The position numbers were made by a program, and so were the translations under genes. The notes beneath the pieces are model-generated. The model had not been told where the DNA came from. It was given only the letters and a program-made list of their open reading frames with translations, and searched no databases. DNA of 32,046 bases from a virus. The stretch lies in IMG/VR virus record IMGVR_UViG_3300030060_004148, positions 1 to 32,046 of that record, one strand, 5' to 3'. Positions 1 through 11,200 of this stretch are shown piece after piece (positions within the stretch are counted from its first letter, which is position 1; the number at the start of each line of letters is the position of its first letter).

Positions 1-1
1 T

Positions 2-112
2 TTCTCTAATAGGTATTTTAGTTAATTCTATAATCTCACCTTTAGTAGTAGTAGAATTATCACTAGGTGGTTTTTTATCTAAATACTTTTGTATATTAAA
101 ATCTTTTAACAT
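2..112 (-). CDS. 5' end of an unrecognised gene (partial)
   Basis: An ATG on the minus strand at 112-110 opens a frame that stays open to the window edge, giving 37 codons that begin MLKDFNIQKYLDKKPP. The start overlaps the stop codon of the preceding basic-protein gene (TAA at 108-106), the stop/start coupling seen at many junctions here. The visible part is hydrophilic, rich in Lys and Thr, with no signal peptide or recognisable motif. The protein continues beyond the window, so I assign no function. The start is supported by the overlap and the uninterrupted frame, not by homology. Confidence 0.6.
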   Translation of the reverse strand, partial: MLKDFNIQKYLDKKPPSDNSTTTKGEIIELTKIPIRE

Positions 113-510
113 CTCCATCTTCTTCTTGCTGCTAAGCCTCTTTCACTTTTCCAACTTCTTGATCTAGCACAAAACGATTTACGTCTAGCAGCATTTTTCT
201 TTGAAGGATTTTTTTCTGTAACAGCTGTTTGTAGCTTACTACCAGGGTTATTTCTTTTGTATGCTTTAACACCTTTTTCAGTCATACCACCACCTGCGGC
301 ACCACCTTCAGTACTTTTATCTTTAGCTACTTTATTAAAGTTTTTACCTTTACCTATAGTTTTAGGTGGATCAGCATCTGGAAAAGGACTTTCTTCTGTA
401 CGATCTTTACCAGGTGAATTAATTTGTCTACGTACATTGTTATTCATAAACGATCTACGTCTACCGCAACTTGTTACAGGAAAAGGATTATTTCTTTGTA
501 TGTATGCCAT
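106..510 (-). CDS. Small basic phage protein with ARRKSFCAR motif
   Basis: This 134-residue, strongly basic protein has a Gly-rich segment (GGAAGGGMTEKGVKAYKR, about residues 70-87), then NPGSK, a conserved-looking AARRKSFCARSRSW block and a C-terminus ending in RRRWRC. From memory, this Gly-rich, NPGSKL, RRKSFCAR and terminal W-x-C pattern recurs in short proteins of many marine and gut phages whose function is unknown. The paired Cys residues and high Arg/Lys content suggest nucleic-acid binding or a small virion protein, which is inference. The ATG follows the preceding stop by one nucleotide (TAATATG), and the stop overlaps the next start. The N-terminal 65 residues look disordered. Confidence 0.75.
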   Translation of the reverse strand: MAYIQRNNPFPVTSCGRRRSFMNNNVRRQINSPGKDRTEESPFPDADPPKTIGKGKNFNKVAKDKSTEGGAAGGGMTEKGVKAYKRNNPGSKLQTAVTEKNPSKKNAARRKSFCARSRSWKSERGLAARRRWRC

Positions 511-511
511 A

Positions 512-874
512 TTAAAAATCGCTCATTATTATATTATCTATTTCTTCTTGCACTTCTTCTCTAGTTGCTACTAGTGTAAAACTAAGATCGGCTTGAAATC
601 TAGCAACCTCTTCACCATCTTTAAATATTATTATTGTAGGTACAGATGCTATTTTATATTTTTTTTGTGCTTTAACATCTTTACCAACATCTGTGTAACT
701 TATGGTTTTACAGTCTTTTAAACTCATAACCCAAGGCACATCATTAGCTTTATTCCAACCCGCGTTAAATTGTATTACTTTTATTTGGCCAAAAGCAGTG
801 CCAGCAATAAACATTAACAGCATTAATAATACATATACAACGTAATGCCGCCAAACTGTTTGTTTATTTTCCAT
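512..874 (-). CDS. Membrane-anchored thioredoxin-fold protein lacking CxxC
   Basis: A 120-residue protein. Residues about 9-30 form one hydrophobic segment (VVYVLLMLLMFIAGTAFG), either an uncleaved anchor or a signal peptide. The rest reads as a shortened thioredoxin fold: strand KVIQFNAGW, an acidic-strand/helix region, then KYKIASVPTIIIFKDGEEV, which matches the thioredoxin cis-Pro strand and following beta-hairpin. Where thioredoxins have WCxxC, this protein has GWNKAND, so redox catalysis is unlikely; the only Cys is in the DCKT segment. It should face the periplasm. It starts directly after the stop of the coiled-coil membrane gene (TAAATG) and precedes the small basic gene by one nucleotide, so the envelope genes look co-translated. 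The fold call rests on motif reading only. Confidence 0.72.
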   Translation of the reverse strand: MENKQTVWRHYVVYVLLMLLMFIAGTAFGQIKVIQFNAGWNKANDVPWVMSLKDCKTISYTDVGKDVKAQKKYKIASVPTIIIFKDGEEVARFQADLSFTLVATREEVQEEIDNIIMSDF

Positions 875-1159
875 TTATTTTAATTTATCAATTTTTTCTT
901 CTATACGCTTTATATCTTCTTTTATCTCTTTTACATCTTCTTGTGTGCCCATAATGGTATTACGTATCATTTGATCTTTCATATCAAACTCCATACGTGT
1001 AACTTCTGGATCTGGTGGGGCTGGAAGTTCTTTTGCTTCTGCAATATCTGCTTGTAAAGCAAACCACATACCTACTACCGTAGCGATTGCAAAGCCTATA
1101 CCTATAAGTGTTTTTACACTTACTTTAAAACTTGTATCTTCATTTAATTCTTTTGCCAT
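875..1159 (-). CDS. Single-span inner-membrane protein with periplasmic coiled coil
   Basis: A 94-residue protein. A short N-terminus with Lys residues precedes a transmembrane helix at about residues 18-37 (TLIGIGFAIATVVGMWFAL). A Pro-rich linker (ELPAPPDPEV) follows, then a charged heptad-like helix ending KEIKEDIKRIEEKIDKLK. The positive-inside rule predicts an N-in, C-out topology. The layout resembles inner-membrane spanins and some small holin-like phage proteins, but it lacks diagnostic residues. Similar MAKELNEDTSF-starting proteins are, from memory, common in uncultured marine phages. It lies one nucleotide after the outer-membrane barrel-like gene and abuts the thioredoxin-fold gene. 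A role in lysis or envelope modification is plausible but unproven. Confidence 0.72.
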   Translation of the reverse strand: MAKELNEDTSFKVSVKTLIGIGFAIATVVGMWFALQADIAEAKELPAPPDPEVTRMEFDMKDQMIRNTIMGTQEDVKEIKEDIKRIEEKIDKLK

Positions 1160-1160
1160 T

Positions 1161-2261
1161 TTAAAAAATTGTGTAATTTAATCCTAATTTAAAATCGTAC
1201 CACTCACGATTCCAATACTTATTATATTTTCCTTCTACAAAATAACCAAGCTGTTTATTAACCTTTATACCATATATCAAGCCACCACAGTAATCATACC
1301 ATTGACCATCAACGTAATTATGATAACTAAACTCGCTACCATCATCGTAATGATATGGCATTAAACTAGCCCAAGCGTGTAACCATGTATTTTTGTTATA
1401 TTTATAATAATCAAAACCTACAACTAAAGAGTGTTGTATTGTTTTCTTTAGTTCGTTTCTTTTCTTTTGCGTATAGTCAGATAACACTTGTGGTATTACT
1501 ACTGCTTCCCAAACTTCAGCGCTAGTAGCTACCACACTACCACTTGGATCTGTGTATATTGAATTAGCTACATCTACGTTATAACCTTCTTGTAAAGCTA
1601 AATAAGTATAATGTATGTTACCATTACTTAACATCCACTCATCTAAAGCATTGTAACCATATGGTTCTGCAAGACGATGTACTAAACCTACGTTCCAAGA
1701 TAAATGTCTACCATCTCTATGTCTATATCTTTCTGACATCTCAAAATATTTTACATCAGCAAAACCATCTTCAAGATATTCTAGTTTTAAAGCAAAAAAG
1801 TTTACACATAATTCATCAGGACAACCTTCATCAGAGCTAAATCTAATAAAGTGATGTTGGTCCATGTAATTTTTACCTTCTTGTCTTTTGTAATCTACTT
1901 CAAATAAATATTCAACTCCTTTAACTTTACCTACAGTAGCTGCATCACTGTAATTAGATTCCGTACCATCATAAAAAGTCTGTGCTTTATTTTCATAACC
2001 AAATCTAGCTATCTTACGTAAACCTATAGTTAAGTTATAATCATAAGGAGTTGAAATAGTTTGTGTAGACAAGCCGTTGTCAACAGAAAATACGTCAACA
2101 TCAGACAATGATGTACCGCCATTTACAGCAGCATAAAATGTAGAAAATTTTAAAAGCTTCTTAAGTTCTTCATTACCAATGCTTTGTCCACAACAGGTTT
2201 TTGGAACAGAACAAGCTACTAAAAGTATTGTTATTAATATTGTTATTAGTCTTTTCACCAT
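1161..2261 (-). CDS. Exported outer-membrane beta-barrel-like protein (possible lipoprotein)
   Basis: A 366-residue protein beginning with a basic N-terminus and hydrophobic core, then LLVAC, a good lipobox with Cys17, followed by CCGQS, so cleavage by signal peptidase II or I is possible. The mature part is rich in Tyr, Trp and Phe in alternating strands. The last 45 residues form strand pairs such as GGLIYGIKV, LGYFVEGKY and FKLGLNYTIF and end in Phe, the usual outer-membrane barrel signal. An inserted middle region (about 150-190) carries two Cys near DEGCPDELC. No enzymatic motif is visible. It heads the three-gene envelope cluster, 30 bases after the giant virion gene. Possible roles are superinfection exclusion, receptor masking or lysis; the sequence does not decide. 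Confidence 0.75.
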   Translation of the reverse strand: MVKRLITILITILLVACSVPKTCCGQSIGNEELKKLLKFSTFYAAVNGGTSLSDVDVFSVDNGLSTQTISTPYDYNLTIGLRKIARFGYENKAQTFYDGTESNYSDAATVGKVKGVEYLFEVDYKRQEGKNYMDQHHFIRFSSDEGCPDELCVNFFALKLEYLEDGFADVKYFEMSERYRHRDGRHLSWNVGLVHRLAEPYGYNALDEWMLSNGNIHYTYLALQEGYNVDVANSIYTDPSGSVVATSAEVWEAVVIPQVLSDYTQKKRNELKKTIQHSLVVGFDYYKYNKNTWLHAWASLMPYHYDDGSEFSYHNYVDGQWYDYCGGLIYGIKVNKQLGYFVEGKYNKYWNREWYDFKLGLNYTIF

Positions 2262-2291
2262 TGTTATATAGTTACGTATTTTTTTAATTCT

Positions 2292-5200
2292 TTACCTTTT
2301 TTTATTTTCAAGCTCTATAATTTTTTTAACTCTATCTTCTTCATATTTAAGAGCTTTTATTTGTTTAGTAGTTAAACCTAAGCTAATTAACTTGTTTACT
2401 TGATCTTTTTTATTCATTTTAAATAAATCTATAGACCTTTGTTCTTTTTCAGAAGGAACATAATTTTCTATAGCTGTCAACGTTGAGTCCATTTTTTTAG
2501 GATCTTTATTATAATAATCCATTATTATATCAACTCTGTCTTTTTCTTTTGGATAATATTTAGGGTTTAATTCTAAATCTTGTATAATTTTAACTTGTTC
2601 TCTTTTGTTTAAATCAAATACTTGTTTAGTTTTTTCTTCTATTAAAATGATTTTCTCTATCTCTTTATCTGTTTTACCAGGATATTCTTTTCTTAATTTT
2701 TGTTTTTGTTCTTCAGCTTTTTCCTTTTCTTTTTGTATTTTTACAGCTTCTTTGTTTTCTTGTCTTACTTGTTTTTTTAGACCTTCAATATCTTTATCTC
2801 TTATACCTAAGTCCCAAGTATTCCAACCTAAAACTAAAGCTATTCTTTGATAAAATTCGTTATTAGAATCAAGTGCGTTATCAATGTTTAATAGTTTATT
2901 TGCTAACCTACCAAGAGGTATATTTGTTACACCTTCTATTACATTTCCAATAGCAGACCAAAGAGGATTATCTAATGTTAAACCTCTCTTCATGTAAATG
3001 TCTTCGTTCCACTTATCAGTTTGTATAGACTGATATATTTTTCTAAGCTTAGAACCTATTGGTGGAGAAAAACTTAATAATGTTAAAAGTGTATATGCAT
3101 GATCAGCTCTAAAACCTTTGTCTTTTTGTTTTTGAAACTCCATGACAGTGTTTTTAACAGTGCTTATTGCTTTACCACCGTAACCAATACCAGACAAAAC
3201 AGTATCTACCATTTGATTTAATATTCTACTTCTTTTAGTTTTAAATCTTTGTCTATCTTCTTCGTCATCGCCTAATGAAGCAAATATAGCTGATTGTAAA
3301 GCTCCAAATATTATACCTTGTATGGCGCCATAATATATTATTTTAGATATATGCGTTTTTGCATCACCTCTACCATTGTATAAGTCTCTAGCAGCTTTAT
3401 TCATTATTCTAGCATACTGCATAGGTGTGTTTTGAAAAGCTAATATTAATCTACCAAGTGGTGACGCTTGTTGTTGTGATATTAAATCAGGTCTTGCAGA
3501 CTGCTGTGCTACTTCTGTTAACTCTTGAAAATCTAAAAACGCTTGAGCTTCTGCTTCTCGCTGTGTCATGCCTTGTTTCATTAAAGATTTTATTCTATTT
3601 CTATAAAACGTAGCACCACCACTAGCAATAGCAAAACTATCTGCTATTTGTGTAGGTAAAAAACCTTTTTTAAGCAACCAAGCTATAGCAGCTTTAGCTT
3701 TATTATCAGCGCCAGCTACAGCATCAGAAAGCTCAGCTTCATTAATACCTCTTTGATTACCAGCTCTTCTTTGTTTTAAGAAGTCAGAGTTAAATAAAAA
3801 CGTAAAGTCTTTCCAGTACTGTGGTTGGTTAGCAAAAGCTTGACCTGCTTTTAAAATATTATTATCACTCCAATTTATATAGTTAACAGCTGATATAGTT
3901 TGTAACAAAGCAGATCTCATATTAAAGAACATGATAGCACCAACAGAGTTGTTTGTCCAGTTCATAAAGTTACTAACTAGTCTACTACTACCTGTAGGTC
4001 TACTTCTACCAGTCTTCATACGATATAACATATCTTCTAAAGCTTCTCTAAATTTACTACCGTATATTGCTTGTATCTTATTTAAATTTTGTGGACTAAA
4101 TATTATATCTGCATTTTGTTGCCACTCTTCTAAAAACTTAGATCTTAAATCACCAATTGCACCATCACTTAATAAATCAGATTTTATATTTTCAGCTAAC
4201 CAATATTCACTAGGCGCACCATAACCTTCTTTTCTTTTTGATACTAAAGCTAAAGTTTCTGCAAAAGCTTTTAGTTCTGCATCGTTATTAACAGTGCTAG
4301 ATAAAAGATTTAAATCTTTTTTTGATAAACCAGGTATTTCAAAACCAAACTTATTCCATAAATAAACTCTTATAGCCTGATCAAACGTAAAGTTACTATT
4401 ACCTATTTTTTTATTTAGTTTGTTTTTAACATTTTTAAATTCTTTAAATAAATTTTCAAGATCCTCTGCTGATTTTTGTCTAGAAGTATTTAACTCTCTT
4501 ATACCTCTAGCAAAAGGATCAATTAAAGTTTTCTTAAAAAATTCAAACTGTTGCTCACCTAATTTACCTTTAGCTAAAAAGTTATATAACAAACCAACAA
4601 AATCTTGAGCTGATGGTGGTATAATAGACTGATATTTAGTTTTATTACCTCTTAGTCTAGCTTGAGCTTCAGAAAAATTTTTAAAAGCCTCAACACCTGT
4701 TGTCTGTTGTATTATTCTATTAAAATCTTTATTTATATCTTTACTAAACTTTACTTTAGCTTGTTGAACTTTTGACTTAACATCAAATTGATCTAACATA
4801 TTTTTAACCGCTTGTACGTTTTGTAAAGCATCATCTGCAAAATAAAAATCGTTATAACCTTCAGTAACTTTACCAGCTATCCAAAGTGCTTTTGCTTCAC
4901 TAGTACTATTACCCAAACCAGTAATATTTTTTAAAGGTATATTTAAACCATTAGCTCTTAAAAATCTAAATATAGGCTTAGCAGAGTCAGCAGGTCTAGC
5001 TGTTAATACAAACATATTTTCAGGCCCAAACTTTTTTTGTAGTTTTAGTGCTTTTTCAAACAACGGTGCTTTTTTAGCACCAACAACTTTACTAAACTCT
5101 GAAAAATCAAACGTAAAGCCTTGGTCTAATAAAGCTGAGCCGTTTTTAGCAAACTCTTCAGCATTTATTTTAGTAATTGTACGATCAGGAGCTATAACTA

Positions 5201-8200
5201 TTACCTCTGATTTAGTAGTAGCTAAAGTGTCATCAAAGTCTAAAACCGTAATACCTCTAGGTTTTTTTAACTGTGGTTTTATTGATTTAACAAATTCTTT
5301 ACCTCTTTGTTTTTGAGCTTGAAATTTATCAAACGCAGATCTTGAAAACAAAACAGCTTCATCTATTTTATTAATATCTTCAATATTATATTTACTAAAA
5401 CGATACTCACCTACTTTGTTTATGTTATATTTGCTAGCTACACTAACACTATTATCTTTTACTAAAACTAAATCTTCAGTGTTTAACTTGTAATCTAGAT
5501 TACTAGCAGTTGCTTTATTAAACATTCTTTTAACAAAAGTATCTTTAGCTAAATCAAAATCTTTTAATGTATTTATTTTTTTAACTGCATCTAAAGCTGT
5601 TGCATCTGTTTTAAGTATAACGCTTTGTACATAAACATCATCTCTTAATATATTATCAAGTGTTTGCTTAAAATTACCTTCAGCAATAGCCTCCATTAAA
5701 GTTTCTATAACATCTATATTAGCTACAGCATGTTCAAATTTTATTTTTCCTTTTGGTAAACCTATAGCTTTTTTATCTATCCACTTAATAGGAGCACCTG
5801 TTCTTGATGGGTGTGAAGTATCGTTTATAGAAGACAAAGCAAGATGATAAGCTGAAGTAAGTAAAGTTTTACTTCTTTTTTTAGCTGGTAATTTTTGATT
5901 AGCAATATGAGCGTCATTTATTAAGTTCCAAAAAGCTAAAAAATTATATCTACCAGTTTCGTTTATTTCATCTAAAGATTTTTTACCTTCATAAAACTCC
6001 GCATCCATACGCGGGTACCTTTTAATACCAACATCTTTGTTTTTTACTCTAGAGCCCTGCATAACAAAAATATCTTTAAAACCATCTTGTCGTGATACTG
6101 CTCTCATGTACTGTTCAAACTCTACGTTTTTAGTACCACTAATCCACGTATATAAATCTGCAGCCCGTAATACACCAGGATTATTACTACTTATAGTAAT
6201 AGCATCATCAATATACGCATAAAGAGCATCTGTATTACCATCAATGCCTGTGTAATCAAAACCATATTTCTCAGCGTATTTTTTTACCTTAGTACGAGTT
6301 ATTTCATTAGAAGCTTCTTTACTAAACATTACTTCAGGTGTACCATCTTTAATATTATTAATAGTTTGTTGATAATCAGGTGATGCGTTTTCTATCTGTT
6401 TTCTAACAGCTTGGTTAGACATCATCTTACCAGTTAAGTTTGCTAATGATAAAACTCTAGCAGATGTATTTCTATCTGTACGATCTGGCTTTCCGTTTAT
6501 AATACCAAAGACTTCTAAAAAATCTTTTCTATTTATTTTGTTTTTTACTTGAATAGCTAAACCTGCTTTTGTACCTGTTTTAGCCATTTTAGCTCTATCG
6601 GTTTTAGTATAAAAAGCATCTAATATAGTTTTAGGTACACCTGTAGAAGTACCGCCCGTAGTGCTACCTTCTGGCAACATTGATATTAATATATCTGCAT
6701 TTTTATTTATAAACATTTGAGCAGCTTGTAGCTCACTTTTAGTTATATTAGCGTTTGTTATAAGCTTTTTAGGTAATATACCAAATAGCTCACCAGTTAT
6801 ATCAGGTACTAAGTTTTTTAACTTTTTAAATGTTAAGTTTTTAATATCTAAATTTGGAAACTGTTTTTTAATAGCATCGTTAACTTTGTTCTTAACACCT
6901 AGCCTTTCTGATAATATAATTTTCTTTTTAGGTTTTTTTGTTGGCGTGGTAACCTCTTCAGCAGCAATACCGGTAGCTTCTGTAACATCTTGTGTAAACT
7001 CTTCACCTAGAACACGTCTAGAAGCCTCTATAGCTCTTAGAGGTAAGTTTTGATTTATGTAAGCAGCTAAAGGTACACCTGAATCTGGTTTGTATGTTCT
7101 AACTAAATCTATTATACCACCTTTACCTATTTCTATTTCACTAGTTAAAAGCTCTCTATCAAAATTAGGTGCGTTTCTACGTTTTTCAACTATTCTACCA
7201 ACTATAGGTTTAAACTCTTCTATAATTTCAAAAATACCATCTACACCTTTTTCGTTGTATATAGCTTGTACTTTATCAGAAGCTTCTTTAGATAACTGTG
7301 GTAGTTGATCTTCACTAATTTCTATACCAAGTCTTTGAAGTGCTTTTGCATATTGTTGACTACCGTATTTTATTTGACCACCTATTCTAGCACCTTTAAG
7401 CATAGTACGCTTTAAACCTTTACTTAATCTTTTAGTTTCAATAGCTTTATTATAATCTCTAATAAAATTCATTACATCTCTACCAGTTTTAAATGTAACT
7501 CTTTTACCGCCTCTAGAAAAAGCTCTTCTAAGCATATCACCAATTTTAGTGGCGTTTGTTTCATTGTAAATTATTTCACCTTTTATTAAAGCGTCTGAAA
7601 AAAGATTTAACGTTTCTTCAGCGGCAACAACATCACCTTGTTGTGCTTGATAACTAATTAATCTTCTTTGAAAATCAGAGTTTTTTATACCTTTAGGGTT
7701 CATGTTCATTAACTGTTGCTGTAATGCTCTACCAACAGCTAATTTAAGGTTTGGATTATTATTAAAAGTTTTATTTAAAAACCTGTGTAAAAATTCGTGT
7801 GCCGCTACATTTTCAGCTCCAACATCTAAACTAGTTTCTTTGTTTATAATAATAGATTGTCTACCATCTACAGTAGGTGTAGTAAAACCATGTGTTATAT
7901 CAAAATCACTTTTGTTTTCCTGTACCATTTGATTTATTTGGTCAAATGACATTTCACCAAAATCAAAATTGTTTAAATCTTTTAAAGATAAAGTAGTGTT
8001 TGTTTTTTTATCTATATAAACTCTTCTACCTGTTGTAGCATCTCTTATAACTTGAACGTTATAATCAGACAGTAATCTGTTAAGAGCATCTATTTCGTAA
8101 ATCTCTGCTGCTTCTCCAGATGTTTCTGCTTCTATAATATCTGTCCCTGTGTCAACGTCTTCAGAAAACTTTTTAATAGCATCTAACTTGTCTTTGTAAC

Positions 8201-11200
8201 CTTGTTTAGTTTTTTCTTTATTAATACTTTTTATAACAGGATCTAGTATTTTGTTTTTTTGATTCTGAAGTTTATTTCTTTCAGCTTGGAGATTAATAAC
8301 ATCTTGCTTGTCTTGCTTGTTATTCTTATCACCGTTTTTCATTTTTTCTTCTATCTGCTGATCTAAATCTTCTATTTTCTCAGTTAAGTCTTCAACTTTT
8401 TTAACATTATCTTTTGATAATCTATTAACAGCTTCTACCTCTATAGCGCTTCTCATATCCTCAATAACATCTATTAAGTTTTTAGAATCAAGGTTGTTTT
8501 CAAAACCAGTACCTTCTAACTCGTTAAATATAGCATCAAAAGTAATAAAGTCATTACTTATTTCTATTTTAAGATCTTTTAGCTTACCTTCTTTTTTTGC
8601 TATTTTAACAGCTTCTAAAGCATCTGCTCCATTAGAATAACTATCTAAACCAACTACATAAACAGGATCTTTTACACCATTATAAAGTTTGTAAGCTTTA
8701 TTACCAGCACCAAACATTATTTGCATAGCCGCTGTTTGTATAACAACTTGTTGTGTAAAATCAGAGTCTATACCATCAGTAAAACCTCTACCATCAATAA
8801 GATTTTGTAATGGTTGAGCCATAAATTCTTCTGCTATTTCAGGTAGTATACCGTTCCAACCACCAGCTCTTTGAACTCTAGCTAAAAAATTAGCAGACGC
8901 AGGATTTAAACCTAATTTTCTAGCATATCTACCTAGCGTCATACGTTTTAACCACATAGGATTACCTATAAGACTTTTGCTTATCGTATTTACTCCACCT
9001 GGTATATACATACCAAATCTTTCTGTAGCATATTCTACCCAAGTACTACCAAATGCCTTAACAAAAGCTTCGTCCCAACCTTTATCTTGTTCATATATTG
9101 GATTACCATCAGCATCGTCTCCAACATAAAAACCTAATTTGTCTATTTCTAACGAAATATTTTCACCATCGCTAGATAAACTCCAAGCCATCTCAGGTGT
9201 CATACGCTCTATAGTTTGTTCGTATACCATAGAACTACCACCTATAGTTGTTAGCGTTGCTGATTTAAGTAAAAACTCATAAGTTTCAGCTGCGCCTTTT
9301 TGAATTTTTAAAGCACCCGGTGTAATATTTTTTATTTTAGCAAATCTATCTAAAACATCTTGCGATCTACTAAGCAAAGAGCCACTTTTTGTAGCTACTG
9401 AAGTAAATCTATTAACAAACTTACCAATACCTCTACCTGCAATCATTTCTATCATAAATCTAAAACTATCTACAGTACCAGCACCAGCGTTATAAGCGTT
9501 AGATATTTCACTTATTTTAGATTCAAGCTTAGCAGACTCGTGCCAAAGCATTAAAGTTTCTTTTTCTTGATCAGTTAGTTCATCTGCTGGTTTTTCTAAA
9601 AGTTTTCTAATATGGTTTTGTATATTACCATTTCTAATACCAGCATATATAGGTACTAAGTCTGCAAAATCTTTACTAAACATACCATCAAAATATCTTC
9701 CAACAGCTGTTGAAGACATAAACTCTGGTGACTCTAGTATTTCTTTTGCATATCTTAATGATTCTTTTTCTTCATCTGATAAGTCATCTAACTTTGATAG
9801 TTCATTAACTAATTGTTCTGCTTGATACTTCATTGCAGCAGCTGTTGGTCTATTTTCTTTATCTAAAGAAGTTTTTTGATATGCTTTAAAGTAAAACTCA
9901 TCTCTGTAAGCATCTAAATCTGATATACCAGAAGCCTTAAGACTGTGAGAAAGCCTCGCCCACTCTACGTCAATAGCTTTTTGTTTTACTTTATAACCAT
10001 AACCATGTATGTTTTGATCATGTAATCTTTTAAATATTTCAGTATATTGATCGTCTGATATTAATTGTTCAGCCCCGTTTGTTTTGTTTTTGTAAGAATC
10101 TTCTATAAATTTAGACTGAAAGTCATAGTAAATAGTTTCTAACTCTTTTGTTTTTTTATTTATAAACTCACCAACATATTGCTCAGCGAGCTCATTATAC
10201 CTATCATTGTATTTTTTATTAAAAGGATCTACTAAATCTGATCTAAGCTTTTCACGGTCTTTAAGTACAGCTTTGTAATGTGCGTTATAAGCTTCTTGTA
10301 ACCTTTTATTAAATTCAGTTTCAAACTCTTCATTTGAATCAAAATCAATGTCTCCTCTTTCATAAGCAGTGACTAATTGATTTTCTATTTCTTCAGCTAA
10401 ACTTTGTAATATCTCTTCGTCTTCAGCTTCAAATTGCTGTTTTAAACCATTTACTTTCTGTTCTATACTATTTAGCTCTTCACTAAACTCACTGTTTAAA
10501 ATATTTTCTATATCTTCTTTGTGAGGTTGTAATTTTTCTTCTAGCTCACTGTTGAAATTTCTATCAAACTCTAATTGTTTATTTAACCACTCTTCACCAA
10601 ATGCTTTACTATCAATTATTCTAGTATTATTTTCTAAAATTTGTTGATTTATATCTACAAAAGTCATTGGTTGGTTATACTCAGTCTCAGAATAAACCTC
10701 TTTATCTAACTCTTTATCTAACTCTTTTAACTTATCTTGATTATCAGCATTAGTTATTTCATCACCTTTAGCTAAAGTCCCTTCACCTATTACATCACCA
10801 CCGGTACCTTTTGCATAATCATACTCGTCACCTGTTGCTTTATAGTAAACATCTTCAAGTACTTTTTTACCTCTAGTATAGTCATCATACATAAACTCAT
10901 AAGCTTCAAACGTACCTATACTATTAGCGTTTACTAATCTACCTTCTTTGTCATATTCAGGCGGTATAAAATCTGTATATTTTTCATAATAATTTAATTT
11001 TCCTGAGCCAGGAGGCCATATAAAAGTATCATAATTAAAATTAAAATCTTTAGTATTTACGTCACTTGAAACAAGCTGTGCTCTTTTAGTACCACTAGTC
11101 CAATAATCGAATTCACTTTTATAAACACCTATACCTCTTTGATAGCTAACTTTTTTTATACCACCTCTTTCGTTACCTATTTTTATAGTTCTTTGACCAT

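Noticed and set aside
4827-5240. Possible RNA-polymerase DxDxD catalytic motif (DFDDT)
   Set aside because: The context VLDFDDT with LTARP and FADDA downstream fits a HAD hydrolase; no double-psi barrel signatures were seen.
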